From: Pilatotrama ljubarskyi | Taxonomy: Eukaryota; Basidiomycota; Agaricomycetes; Polyporales; Polyporaceae | Assembly (NCBI GenBank): GCA_022385805.1 | Contig: MU277708.1 | Span: 1-64,000, forward strand | DNA: 64,000 nt | Reading direction: 5' to 3' | Part shown: one piece after another, positions 34,382-45,883 of the stretch | How positions within the stretch are numbered: position 1 is the first letter of the stretch | Layout of the letters: every line of letters starts with the position of its first letter | Program-made: the position numbers and the translations under genes | The notes under the pieces: generated by a model | Databases searched by the model: none | What the model saw: the letters and a program-made list of their open reading frames with translations, nothing else | What the model was told of the DNA's origin: nothing

Positions 34382-35927
34382 AGGGCTCTTGCGCCGGAAG
34401 GCTCGCAGAACGTGCGGAAAGTGCCGCTTCCCAGAGTCTGGATTGCATGTGCCTATTGAAGCTGTTGATGCTGTCACTTCACGAAGCGTAGTAATTTATG
34501 AGAGACTGTAATGGTGAATGTAACGGAAAGTTGGTAACGAGTATTGCTGTCCCCGTAATGTATCTTGTCCAGCTCAGCAATCCTGCTTCGACACCACCAT
34601 GACTGTATAGATTGCTACCCACACGGAATGAACGAGTCATGTCATCGATTGGCGTAGCAGGGATATACGTTAGTGCTAGCAGTACTTGGCCGCACCCGGA
34701 GGGTGCACCGCCGGAGGCGTACAACGTGTACTACCATAAATGGTAACTAGGTTCGCCAAATCACCGCCTCCCAACAGCCTCATACGCCTTACCTGCCTCC
34801 AGCTTTCGCGTCACCCATCGACTGGTTCAAAAGCAATGCACTCTATGTGGTGTGAGACAGGTCACCATGCGGAGGAGTTCATCTTCCGTGGTGCTGGTGA
34901 GAGGATCCACTTGTCTCGTATGATAGAAAGCGAGCGTTGGTACCATGAGGCAGCTACGCACGAGCTCCCGAGTGAACGGGCACTGGTCGAGGGGTAATCG
35001 TCAACGCCGTATTGCGTCGGTCTGAGAAGAAGGGCTGAAAAACATATCACCGACATGAGTGGGAATTGGATGAACGGCTTCATCCCGCGCGGCCTGCTCA
35101 GAGGTGTTTGACATCGCAAAGACACGTCTCGAGGAAATGGCAGCTTAGTTCTCTCATCGCCTCACGGGATTGGTAGGCGAAGAAGCATCCCTGCTTTGAA
35201 GAGAGAACCATTGAAGATTCATCTTGAGATGCATCTAGCTTCATGGCATGGAGATTTGGCAGATTCTGACAACGGTGGCGAGCGTTCGCGGGTGCGCGGT
35301 GTAAGAGTCATTCTCCCTTGTACACTAATTGTGATCGCAATCAGTCCGTGGAAGCCGTCGAATGATCGTAGCTCAAATCGCCGGAAGTCCCATGTGCCAC
35401 ACAAGGGATTACGCGCTCTTAGAATGCCGAGACTTGGTTTACGAATGTCGTTGGGCACAACACGAGGCTCCGGAGTTGAGCTGGATGCACGAGTGTTGTC
35501 GCATTACGTGGCACTGCATGCTACAGCTTCAGCGAGAGAAGACCCTTGCGAACGGCGGCGGACGCTGGCAGGTGTCGGGACGGAGTGGCAGACCAATGAC
35601 GTTGACGGCCCTTGCGCGAAACGTGGGGGCGCTAAAGTCGCGTCGCGCTCACGTGCGCGTCAGTCGGCGGGGCTGATGCGTCTAAGGCTGTGCGCGCTTC
35701 ATCGCCCTGCTCTCAGCAACTGCCATTGCGCCTATCGAGTATCCGGCCATGGCGTTCACCGCGAGTGGGTCCCAGTGCAGCATCCGGCGGTCCCGCATGC
35801 GCCCCTCCGGGTCGCGGGCTCGTACAAAACCCAGCATGCTCCGACCGTGGCCATCCGTCGACCTCGGCTTCGGTACAGAAACTCTCCTTGAAGCACGGGC
35901 AGCCAAACACAGCGGCATAAGACAAGC
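34382..35927. other. 1.5 kb intergenic region without a supported gene
   Basis: Holds the globin 3' flank and the phosphatase promoter. Open frames of 85-231 codons occur on both strands near 34740-35125 and 35196-35891, with no motif or intron chain. The longest (35196-35891 plus) runs up to just before the phosphatase start and is Arg/His-heavy. I see no gene. Confidence 0.45.
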
Positions 35928-36704
35928 ATGGTCTGGAGAAATATCAACGCCGTCATAGACGGAAAGCTCTATTTGGGCACGTAAGTCGGTGGCACTGCCG
36001 TCGCTGACAGCTCCCTTTTCTAACGGAACTCTTGCACTTCGCAGGATCGACGCTGCCATCTCTCCTAGGACGCTCGCCGATAGGCGTATCACGCATATTG
36101 TTTCCGTGGGCTCCGAGCCCATTCCCGCCGACAATCCCGCCTCTGGCATCCGCCACCTCCGCATCCGCGTCGAGGACGTTGACTACGCCGACCTGCTGAT
36201 CCACTTGCCCACTGCATGCCGATTCATCCACGAGGCCATCAACTCCGGCGGTGTGGTGCTCGTGCACTGTGTTCAGGGCCTGTCGCGCAGCGCCACCGTG
36301 GTTGCAGCTTACTGTGAGGACTCACACTGCCTGTCTCATGTTGTCCTGAGACTAACTGCGGACATCCGAATAGTGATGTATTCTCGCCGCATCGAAGCCA
36401 GCGAGGCCATGGAGATTGTTCGCCGAGGTCAATTATTCTCCAAACTTTTGTACCCATGTTCTGCCCTTCCTAACGACCATCTCTAGCGCGCGAGCAGGTC
36501 TGGATAATCCCTGGCTTCCAGGTACGACATGGTAATGAGTGACATATAGCATGGAGACCCTGCTGACTCTCCGCCTAGGAACAACTGGTTCTATTCGGCC
36601 TTTGCCAATACAATCCTTCTCCCACCGAGGGCATCTACTTGCGCTGGCGCCAGAAGATCGATCGCTACCTCCAAAGCCAGCAGGCCCAAGGCTCTCGCCG
36701 ATGA
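35928..36704 (+). CDS. Dual-specificity protein phosphatase
   Basis: Removes phosphate from Tyr and Ser/Thr of proteins. Start 35928 gives VWRNINAVIDGKLYLGTIDA, the usual DSP opening strand, with the first intron splitting the Thr codon. The domain continues LADRRITHIVSVGSEP, IRHLRIRVEDVDYADLLIHL, PTACRFIHEAINSGGVVLVH. The P-loop is HCVQGLSRSATVVAAY, matching HCxxGxSRS with the catalytic Cys and Arg intact. The general-acid Asp is probably in RVEDVDYAD. Later exons give RIEASEAMEIVRR and IIPGFQEQLVLFGLCQYNPS, and the protein ends LQSQQAQGSRR. About 200 residues: one catalytic domain, no Zn-finger tail as in Yvh1 and no MAP-kinase docking domain. Confidence 0.9.
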
Positions 36705-37278
36705 ATACTCAAGCAGCGGCCGCGCCCTGGGGCGCCATACAGGACCGACCTGTTCGCAGTATTAAGGCAGCGAATCCTGACCGATTTATACCACTTAGAT
36801 GTCCGTCAGCCGGGCGTAGTACTCTGGCTCTGCACCCCTTGTTTGTTACTACTCGTAGTACGCTCTGCGTCTCTCCTCTGTGTTGTCTCTTGTAGCCTCA
36901 AGCCGCCCTCCCCTGACTCGTAGCTTAAATTCTTGTAGTTACTGAACCCCGCTCGCTGTTGATCTCATGGCCTAACCTCTAAGGTTCCTCGATGGAATGA
37001 CATGTATCTGTTCTCTGAGCGATGCGCGCCGCCAGAATCACGGCCTTCGCCTGGTGTGTCATGACACGTGACTTGGGCTACTTTGACATGTGCTCCACGA
37101 TCGCGCGCACGCGTTGGTGGCTGACGGTCCCTGACCGCGAATGCCAGATCCCATTCATGGCCAGCTATTCTCAACTTCTCTTCCACAACGTTCTCGCATC
37201 TCACCTTCCGCTCGTTTATTGGACGTGATATTCCGCAACGAACTAGTGTCTATCCTACCCACAACCTAGTACAGATTC
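36705..37278. other. Intergenic, phosphatase 3' flank and hydrolase promoter
   Basis: No gene is supported. An upstream exon of the hydrolase could lie here, as its N-terminus cannot be proven from sequence alone. Confidence 0.45.
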
Positions 37279-40200
37279 ATGCCCGTGACAACAACCTCGG
37301 CCGCCATCCATATCACTCCCGGTGAGTGCACACCTCCGAACGTGTCGTACACGAGGTCGTGACCCACCACAACGTGCAGTTGTGATCAAGACATTCATAA
37401 AGCACGTAAGACGCAAAGGCATCAAGTACAAAGATGGCGACGGTAGTGTACAGGGCTGGGATGACCTCTTATACGACGAGTGAGCGAGCACAGGGGGGGT
37501 TCGGCTCGGGGTCATTCACCTCTGTTGTAGGGCTTTCCACATCGTCAAGGCCTTCATAGAAATGGGCACGAAGAACACAGTCGAGTCTCTGCAAGCCTTG
37601 TACGTAGCGATCTTATGCGTGCGCTTTTCTTAGGCTGACCGCCCATCTAGCACGAACACTCACGTACCCGCGCCCTTCTGGTGCGCCGTGGTTCCCGTCA
37701 AAATCCCTCTGTCCTCTTGCAACAAGGCTGCGGACGCCTTGATTGAATGGTTTGGCCCTGACGATCTCAAGCATGTTGTCGGCGGAGAGAGGTGGTGGCA
37801 AGTCAGAGGTCTCGAGTGGCTTGACGGTGAATGGATCACGGAAAAGGCTTACTTGAAAGAGAACCCATCCAAGGACGGCAAGAAGCTATCCGAAGAGGAG
37901 GACACTATCCTGCGTATGGAACACTTGGACAGAGTCATGGTACGTACGCAGGACAGAGTTGTCTACGCCCATGCTGACATCCGCCCGTTCAGCTGTATGT
38001 CCACGGAGGTGAGCGAAATCTACCACTCTCATTTCAGCAACGACTCATTGCCCCCCGCACGCTAGGCGCCTACTTCTGGGGCTCGATCAGTAGGTTCACC
38101 TTGTGTGACAGAGAGTTGCATACTGAACGCACGCTTCAGACACCCATCGCTACCAGGTGATTCGATATGGTACGGAAAGGTTTCTAGGCAAAATTCAAGC
38201 GGCACGCACTGACTCTCTGATACAGCGCGCAAGATGCGGGGTCGTGCTTTCACTGTAAATTATCGGTGAGCTCGAAGTCACGTCTAACGGCACCTAATGT
38301 AACAAGAATGCCCAGGAAAGCGCCGCAATATCCTTGGCCCTGTCCGCTACAGGATGTCCTTGCGGCATGTGCGTCTGAACTGGAGACTCCCTGAATCGCT
38401 CTGACAGGACCATAGATTTCTATTTGACGAATCCGCCGCCAGGAGCCTCGCATAAACCCGTACCTCCGTCAAAGCTGGTTTTTGCTGGCGACTCTGCCGG
38501 CGGAGCTCTCTGCTTAACTGCGTTGACTGTACTTCGAGACCTTGGCCTCCCGCAGCCCGCCGGTGCCGTCCTCATCAGTCCCTGGGTCGACCTTACCCAT
38601 AGCTTCCCCAGTGTCATGAAGAATACCGATACAGTTCGTATTCCCTGCACCGTGACTGACGCATCTCACTTTGGTTTCACGCCAGGACATTATCCCTCCG
38701 CATGGCTTCATCCACAAGCCTTCCCCTTTGTGGCCCGTTCATCCGAAGTCAGAAGAGGGCTATACGCGTGTCATACCGACCAAGACCAAGCCTCCCCCTA
38801 AACCCGGACATGCGGATAAGCTCAAGCCGGATATCGAGCATATGGTCGATCAAATGAACCAACGACAGCAGCAGAGTATGGAAAAGGGCGAGGACGTACA
38901 TTCCGCTGATTTGCAGGACAGACCGGAGGACATTGGCTCACAGAAGGAGATGCAGGAGGAAGCCGACGGCGAACCACCGGCCTCGGATGACCGGAGTGCG
39001 CCACAGGCTCCCTCTCCTGCGGAAGATGGTGTCCAGCAAGAGGCCGAGGAAGGCTCGGACTACGATAGCTTGCGAGACTTCTGGGAACCCAAGCCGCCCA
39101 AAGTACTGATGGAAAACCCGAACGCGACTCCCCTGGAGCTGCGTGCGCAAATACAACTATATGCGACTACAGAGTTCGTCCCCTCCCCTCCCGTCTGAAA
39201 GTCAGGAATTCTGACCTGCTTATCCAGGCAGCTCTCCCACCCTTTGGTCTCTCCGGTGCTGCAGTCCTCTCTCGGTAATCTCTGTCCTCTGTACATCATT
39301 GCAGGGGATGGCGAGTGCCTGAGGGACGAGATTATCTACATGGCTCACAAGGCTGCTCATCCGAAGGACTATCCCGCTAGGGCGGGGGTTCTCAGGGAAG
39401 GCCGGCGTCAGAGAGAGAATGCGGCGAAGTTCCAGACCCCGACTAAGGTGAGCAGAGCATCGTATCTCATGCGGACGCCAACACTTACTGAGCGTTGTGC
39501 TAGGTGCACTTGCAAGTCTTCGATGGTGAATATCGGTTCAGTCCTATCCTTTTAACGTGTCCATTGACTCCCGCGCATCGCACCTAGATATGTGCCACGT
39601 CTTGACCGTGTTCACCTTCACGGATTGCGTAGGTCACCATTTTGCGACCATCAAATCGTATCTTTCTGACCTTCCTAAAGGCCAAGTACGCATATAGGGC
39701 GATCGCTCAGTTCGTCAAGCACGTCACCGATAGTTCCGACGAACACCTGCTACGGAACCCATTCCCGGAGCTCCACAGACCGCCCTCGGAGATATCTGAC
39801 TCGGAGTCGGAGCATGAGGCGGGTGGTCCGCGCCATCCCTCTCGCGGGACTCAGTGGTCTTCCAAGCAGGATCCTCCACCTCCGAAGAGACCACGAGGCC
39901 CATTCGAAAGCAAGCGCGGCAGTAGTGATCGTTCTGACGTCGAGCTGTATCGCTCGAACGAGGCCATGGCAGAAATAGAAGTCAACCAGGGCAAAGCCGA
40001 TAGACTACCCAGTGGAGACTCCTCATCCATGACTGCTCTCGGAGACAACAGCGAGGTACGCAGGTCACAGCCAGCGCCAAGCATCGCTTACACTCATATA
40101 GGATATACCCGCCGTGCTCATGATAAGAGAACGCGTAGACGTTCTCGGCAACGTTCGTCCGATGGAGCCCGCGGAGGAGGTCGAAGCACTCCGCCTTCAG

Positions 40201-41041
40201 CCCTGGGAGATCGGTGTCATCAAAGAGGCCCCCGTGCGGCGGTGGCTCTCGGGACAAGAAGAATGGGACCGGAGGTACAAGCGCACCGCCGAGCATGTTA
40301 TTCGCCAACGGCGGCAGTATGAGGCTAAGGCCGCTAGACTCCTGGAGCACGCAAAACAACAAGGGCTCATCCACGACGAACTTCAGCCACAGCGGTCGAG
40401 GGTGTCTGTCAGCGGATCGGTGTCCTCTGTGGGAGAAGTCGAGGCTGAGAGACGCTGGGGTAGGTCCGCCTGAATAGTCGAGTATGCCCCGGATTGACGT
40501 TCTTGGCAGGGCCACTTGATCTGAAGGATGAGAAACCTCCGCCGAGTGCCATCGCTGGCAGACGCGACACAGTAGGTGTTTAGCTTGCTTGTGAAGGAGT
40601 TCGACTGACGAAGCGCTGCAGAGCGAAGCTGTCGCTCTGCTCAAGAAGACGATCTATCACAATGCTCCCGCCACGCACCGCACCGTACCCAAGCTCAAGA
40701 TGTCGGACGCCATGCGCGCCGCATTCGCTCCTCACGACCATCCAATCAAGCCTCCCCAGCAGTCAGTTTCGGAACAGCAGGTCCACACGCACTTCATCCC
40801 GGTGCATGGGTTGCGGATGTGGCAGTCGCTTGTCGAGTGCGCTTGGCTTTGTGCTGTGAATGTTCCTCTCCTGATCGTGGCCCTTGCTCTCAGGCTTTTC
40901 ATGCGAAAGAGCTCAAAGAAGGTCGAGCGCGGCAAGAGACGCGCCTCCGCGGCGCTGCGCTCGACCGGGGACAAACTCAGCGGGCCTGGCAGGTCCGAGT
41001 CTCATCCTGCGCCCGCGTCGACGTCGTCCGACACACGATGA
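37279..41041 (+). CDS. Very long alpha/beta-hydrolase (HSL/hydrolase-3 type lipase or esterase)
   Basis: Start 37279 gives MPVTTTSAAIHITP, spliced to VVIKTFIKHVRRKG. The HSL oxyanion motif is LYVHGGAYFWGS, assembled over an intron near 37940-37990. VNYRKAPQYPWPCPLQDVLA precedes the nucleophile elbow FAGDSAGGALC (Ser). LISPWVDLTHSFPS and DIIPPHGFIHKPSPLWP follow. Then comes an acidic, Gln/Glu/Pro-rich insert of about 130 residues (38780-39120). The fold resumes at SPVLQSSLGNLCPLYIIAGD; GDGECLRDE carries the acid, and the His lies in CHVLTVFTF. The remaining roughly 400 residues are a charged disordered tail (SDSESEHEAGG, PPPPKRPRG) with a conserved-looking stretch RWLSGQEEWDRRYKRTAEHV. About 950 residues against 300-450 for usual family members. 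Possibly a steryl-ester or acetyl hydrolase; the substrate is unknown. Confidence 0.8.
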
Positions 41042-41699
41042 TCAATGGTGATCTAACAGAATATGGAGTCGAGTTCCATGGGGTCACTTTCTTGGGCCGT
41101 TTCGCATCCTTTAGAAATAGATATACCACTTGAACTAGAGTTGATACACGGACTCCATCTCGAGTCATCCACCATAGCCATACCCTTGCACGCCTCTGTA
41201 TCGCTACTTCCCCCAATTACATACGATCTCCATACTACAGACATTCTACAGCCATGGCCCGGGGCGTGCAATCCATAGGCCAGGACCGTAGCTGCGCAAT
41301 TACCCACGATGGCTGCTGACAAGGCGACAGAGCGCTCTTCTTGTTGCCTCCCTCAATCGCGAACATCACCATTCCCTACATCCTCCCGATGGCTGACCCC
41401 TTCCCGGCGCGTGCTCTCGATGTTCCCGTCCCTGCCAGAATTAACAAAACGCGCTTTGCGCATGGCCGTATGAAGTGAAGCTGTGCGCACGGACCACACA
41501 CGGTTCTGACTGGTGAGAAATGCTGAGTCAGCACAGTCTTGCCTTTCTTAACCCTTCGCCCTCGCCCTTTGCGAGTCGTCTTCCCCGACCTCTTCCTTGC
41601 CCGCTCGAATACCCCGTGTAAGTGGTTTTGCAGCGTGTCATACTACGCGGAAAACGCTCATATACGAGTCCTGAAGCTCTTCCTATTTTCTTCGAAAAG
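41042..41699. promoter_or_regulatory. Promoter region of alpha-tubulin copy 1
   Basis: The 658 bases before the first tubulin start end in CT-rich tracts (41540-41600), as is common before strongly expressed fungal genes. No TATA box is obvious. A GTAAGT near 41620 could mark a leader intron. Confidence 0.4.
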
Positions 41700-43396
41700 A
41701 TGCGTGAAGTCATCTCTGTCCACGTTGGTCAGGCCGGTGTGCAGATCGGTAATGCCTGCTGTGAGTTGTCCTTCCTATGTAGTCGCGTTCCAGAGCGCAA
41801 GCCAGGCGTATCGATGCAATCGACGCGTCGCTCGGCTGTCTCAACCTTTTGAAACCGTCTATGTGCTGGGCGACTGACGGATGATGGCATCTGTTTGCAG
41901 GGGAGCTTTACACTGTCGAGCACGGCCTTGGTGTGAGTAATGCCTTTTGGCTCGAGTATACCCATCGCTGATGATACGTGCAGCCTGACGGTCGCCTTCT
42001 CGATAGCTCTCCGTCGCACCACGATGATGGCTTCACCACGTTCTTCTCGGAGACCTCGTCTGGCAAGCATGTACCTCGGTCGCTCTACGTCGACCTTGAG
42101 CCCAATGTCATCGATGAGGTCCGGAACGGTACTTACAGGAGTCTCTTCCACCCAGAGACTCTTGTGACGGGCAAGGAAGATGCTGCCAGCAACTGTGAGT
42201 GGCACATGTCGCTCGGCTTCTACACCTTCGTTTGACATTCGGATCAGACGCCCGCGGTCACTATACGATCGGCAAGGAGCAGATTGACATCGTCATGGAC
42301 AAGATTCGTCGCCTGGCAGACAACTGCAATGGCCTCCAGGGCTTCTTCGTCTTCCACTCGTTCGGTGGTGGAACTGGCTCCGGTTTCGGTGCTCTTGTCC
42401 TGGAGCGCCTCTCCACCGACTATGGCAAGAAGTCGAAGTTGGAGTTCAGCGTGTACCCGGCCCCTACGATGGCGAACTCGGTTGTTGAGCCCTACAACTC
42501 CGTTCTTACGACGCACACCACGCTGGAGCACTCCGACTGCTCTTTCATGGTAGGTTTGAGGACGCTCGCTGGTTCTGATAGAGTTCTGATATCTCGCACA
42601 TAGGTCGACAATGAGGCCATCTATGACATCTGCAAGAAGCGCCTCAACATCACCTCGCCCAGCTTCACGAACTTGAACAGGCTCATCGCTCAGGTTGTCT
42701 CCTCCATCACCGCGTCGCTGCGCTTCGACGGTTCCCTCAACGTCGATTTGAACGAGTTCCAGACCAACCTGGTGCCTTTCCCTCGTATTCACTTCCCCCT
42801 TGCCACCTTCGCTCCCATTATCTCTGCGGAGAAGGCTCACCACGAGCAGAACTCTGTCATCGATATGACATTCTCCTGCTTCGAGGCTGGCAACCAGATG
42901 GTCAAGTGCGACCCTCGTGAGGGCAAGTACAGTGAGTATATATGGTTATGCGTCGGTGTAAGCCCGATGGCTGACTTCAGCTGCAGTGGCTTGCGCCCTG
43001 CTGTACCGCGGTGATGTTGTCCCCAAGGACACCAATGCCGCCGTCAGTCTCATCAAGACGAAGCGCACCATCCAGTTCGTCGATTGGTGCCCTACCGGCT
43101 TCAAGCTTGGGATTTGCAACGAACCTCCTGCGCATATCCCTGGCGGTGACTTGGCGAAGGTCACTCGTAGCCTGTGCATGCTCTCGAACACGACGGCGAT
43201 CTCAACGGCGTGGAGCCGCCTCGACCACAAGTTCGACCTTCTCTACTCGAAGCGAGCCTTCGTCCACTGGTACGTTGGTGAGGGTATGGAGGAGGGTGAG
43301 TTCTCGGAGGCCCGCGAGGATCTTGCGGCGCTCGAGAAGGACTACGAGGAGGTTGGCATTGACTCAGTGGAGGCTGAGGATGCCGGCGAGTACTAG
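41700..43396 (+). CDS. Alpha-tubulin, copy 1
   Basis: Structural GTPase that pairs with beta-tubulin in microtubules. Exon 1 (41700-41760) encodes [20 protein letters not shown]; splicing completes [16 protein letters not shown]. The GTP-binding loop is intact ([20 protein letters not shown]). The helix-8 stretch with the catalytic Glu that triggers GTP loss in beta-tubulin reads [40 protein letters not shown] is standard. The C-terminus is acidic and ends DAGEY with the removable Tyr. The acetylation loop reads [20 protein letters not shown] and has no Lys at the K40 position. About 450 residues. A second alpha-tubulin starts 437 bases after this stop, on the same strand. Confidence 0.96.
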
Positions 43397-43832
43397 ATGC
43401 ATCGGAATTGCTGTCAGTTTCGCTTTTGTTTTGCTCTCCACGGTCACTCGGTAGCTGGTTACTCTGATTCCTCCATCACGACATTACGCATACGCATCGA
43501 TATCCCCTGCTTGTTCTCTCATACGAGCATCCGCAATCATACCATCCGTATATTCCCACTTGTAATTCCTGGTCCTGGAGATGGTGCATGGCAGAATGGA
43601 GCAATTCTAGTGCTGATGCATGGACTGATCACGAAGGAGGGCGAAATGAAGGCCGAGAGTCTGAGAGACTCACGAGTACTACTCGTAGTTACGGCGTGAC
43701 TGAAGTTCGGGCGGAGACGCGCGCCAAAGAGAATTCCCGAAGAGGTGTACAATCGCCAACGACGCGACTTGTCGTTGACCACCATCCTCCTCTGACCGAT
43801 CTCTCATCTCTCCTTCATCCGTCTCAGTCAAC
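43397..43832. other. Intergenic between tandem alpha-tubulins
   Basis: This holds the 3' flank of copy 1 and the promoter of copy 2. The two flanks are not obviously similar, so the duplication does not look recent. No gene is seen. Confidence 0.5.
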
Positions 43833-45639
43833 ATGCGCGAAGTCATCTCTCTACACGTCGGGCAGGCCGGTGTTCAAATCGGAAACGCGTGTTGTAAGTC
43901 TCGTCAGCGTTTTCGTCGCAGTTCGGTTCTGATTTGGGCAAAGGGGAACTATACACGTTGGAGCACGGGTTGAACGTACGTGCCTTTTCCCCCACCTGCA
44001 ACCCCTACAGTGCGCTGACAGCTGTGGTCCCCAGCCCGATGGCCGCCCCACCGAGAACTCGAAGACCCACGGCGATAGCGGTTTCTCGACGTTCTTCTCT
44101 GAGACTGGCTCGGGCAAGTATGTTCCGCGCTCGCTCTACGTTGACCTCGAGCCGGGTGCGATCGACGACGTCAAGACCGGTCCCTACCGTTCGTTGTTCC
44201 ACCCCGAGACGATGATTTCCGGAAAGGAGGACGCGGCGAACAACTGTGGGTGCTTTGCTGGCGATCGTGACGCGTCTCCGATCTTGACCTGACACGTCCT
44301 CTGGCAGATGCTCGCGGCCACTACACCGTCGGCAAGGAGCTTATCGACCCCGTCATGGACAAAATCCGCCGTCTTGCGGACAACTGCAACGGTCTTCAAG
44401 GATTTTTCGTGTTCCACTCGTTCGGCGGTGGAACTGGTTCCGGTTTCGGTGCTCTCCTCATGGAGCGCCTTGCCAACGACTATGGCAAGAAGTCGAAGCT
44501 CGAGTTCTGCGTGTACCCTGCGCCCCAGCTCTCGAGCTCCATCGTCGAGCCATACAACTCCGTTCTTACGACGCATACGACCCTTGAGCACTCCGACTGC
44601 TCGTTCATGGTGCGCATTTTCTCTATTGATGCCGTGATCCTGCGGGCGCGTCTGACTAATGGCGCCTATAGGTCGACAACGAAGCGATCTTCGACATTTG
44701 CAAGAACAAGCTCAACGTCTCGCAGCCGAGCTTCACGAACCTTAACCGCCTTATCGCGCAGGTCGTGTCCTCGGTCACCGCGTCGCTCCGTTTCGATGGC
44801 TCCCTTAACGTCGATCTGAACGAGTTCCAGACCAACCTGGTGCCGTTCCCTCGTATCCACTTCCCCGTCGCGAGCTTCGCGCCCCTCATCTCCGCGGACA
44901 AGGCGCACCACGAGCAGAACTCGGTCGCCGAGATGACGTTCTCGTGCTTCGAGCCCGGCAACCAAATGGTCAAGTGCGATCCCCGTGAGGGCAAGTACAT
45001 GGCGTGCTGCCTGCTCTACCGCGGTGATGTCGTGCCCAAGGACAGCCAGGCTGCCGTTGCGAGCATCAAGACCAAGAAGACGATTCAATTCGTCGACTGG
45101 TGCTTGACTGGCTTCAAGGTACGTCTCTTCTATTTCCATCCGTTTCCACGGAGGCATGTGCTAAGGGAACCATTTCCAGCTCGGTATCTGTAACGAGCCC
45201 GCTGCTTGCGTTCCTGGTGGTGACCTTGCCAAGACCACCCGCAGCCTCTGCATGCTCTCGAAGTGAGTGCGCTTGATAGGTCGCGTTGTGTGCACCCTCC
45301 TCATCATAATGCTTCCAGCACCACTGCCATCTCCGCTGCGTGGTCCCGCCTCGGTACGTTGCTTCCTCGATGAGACCACTCTTGCGTCCGCCTCATACCA
45401 TTCCTCCATAGACTATAAGTTCGACCTTCTGTACTCCAAGCGTGCCTTCGTCCACTGGTACGTCGGTGAGGGTATGGAGGAGGTATGTGTCTAGCTATTG
45501 TTGTCATGTCACCATTGCTCACAACACTGTTTAGGGTGAGTTCTCGGAGGCTCGCGAGGATCTCGCTGCGCTCGAGCGCGACTACCAGGAGGTCGGCACT
45601 GACTCTGGCGACGCCGAGGAGGAGACTGGGGAGTACTAA
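43833..45639 (+). CDS. Alpha-tubulin, copy 2
   Basis: Same fold and length as copy 1. Exon 1 gives [20 protein letters not shown]; the joined exons read [16 protein letters not shown]. The loop [16 protein letters not shown] keeps a Lys at about the K40 position. The GTP loop ([20 protein letters not shown]) and [20 protein letters not shown] are intact. One strongly conserved stretch is changed: [20 protein letters not shown], with Leu where alpha-tubulins, including copy 1, have Pro (WCPTGFK). The C-terminus ends EEETGEY. It has more introns in the last third than copy 1 (after GFK, after CMLS, after SRL and after GMEE). That difference, together with the protein changes, argues for an old duplication and distinct roles. 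Confidence 0.96.
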
Positions 45640-45883
45640 ATGGTTCCAATCGTCATGATGTGATTCGCTTTCCTTCATCCCATAGCCTATCTACTCGGCG
45701 GTCAATGAGTACCCTAAGTCCGGCTACAATACCAAGTTGTTTACGGTGTTATCCTGTGTGTTCGTGTCAAAATGTGATGTTTCCTTCTTCACCCTAGGCA
45801 TATTTGTCGAGCAGGCCGCGCAGCTCAGGCCTCCATAGTCGATACGGGCGCTTGTATCCCAGGGAGACTTCGGCTCGGACGTC

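Noticed and set aside
35196..35891. 231-codon plus-strand frame before the phosphatase
   Set aside because: No recognisable domain. It is rich in Arg and His, as expected of a chance frame, and it runs almost to the phosphatase start.
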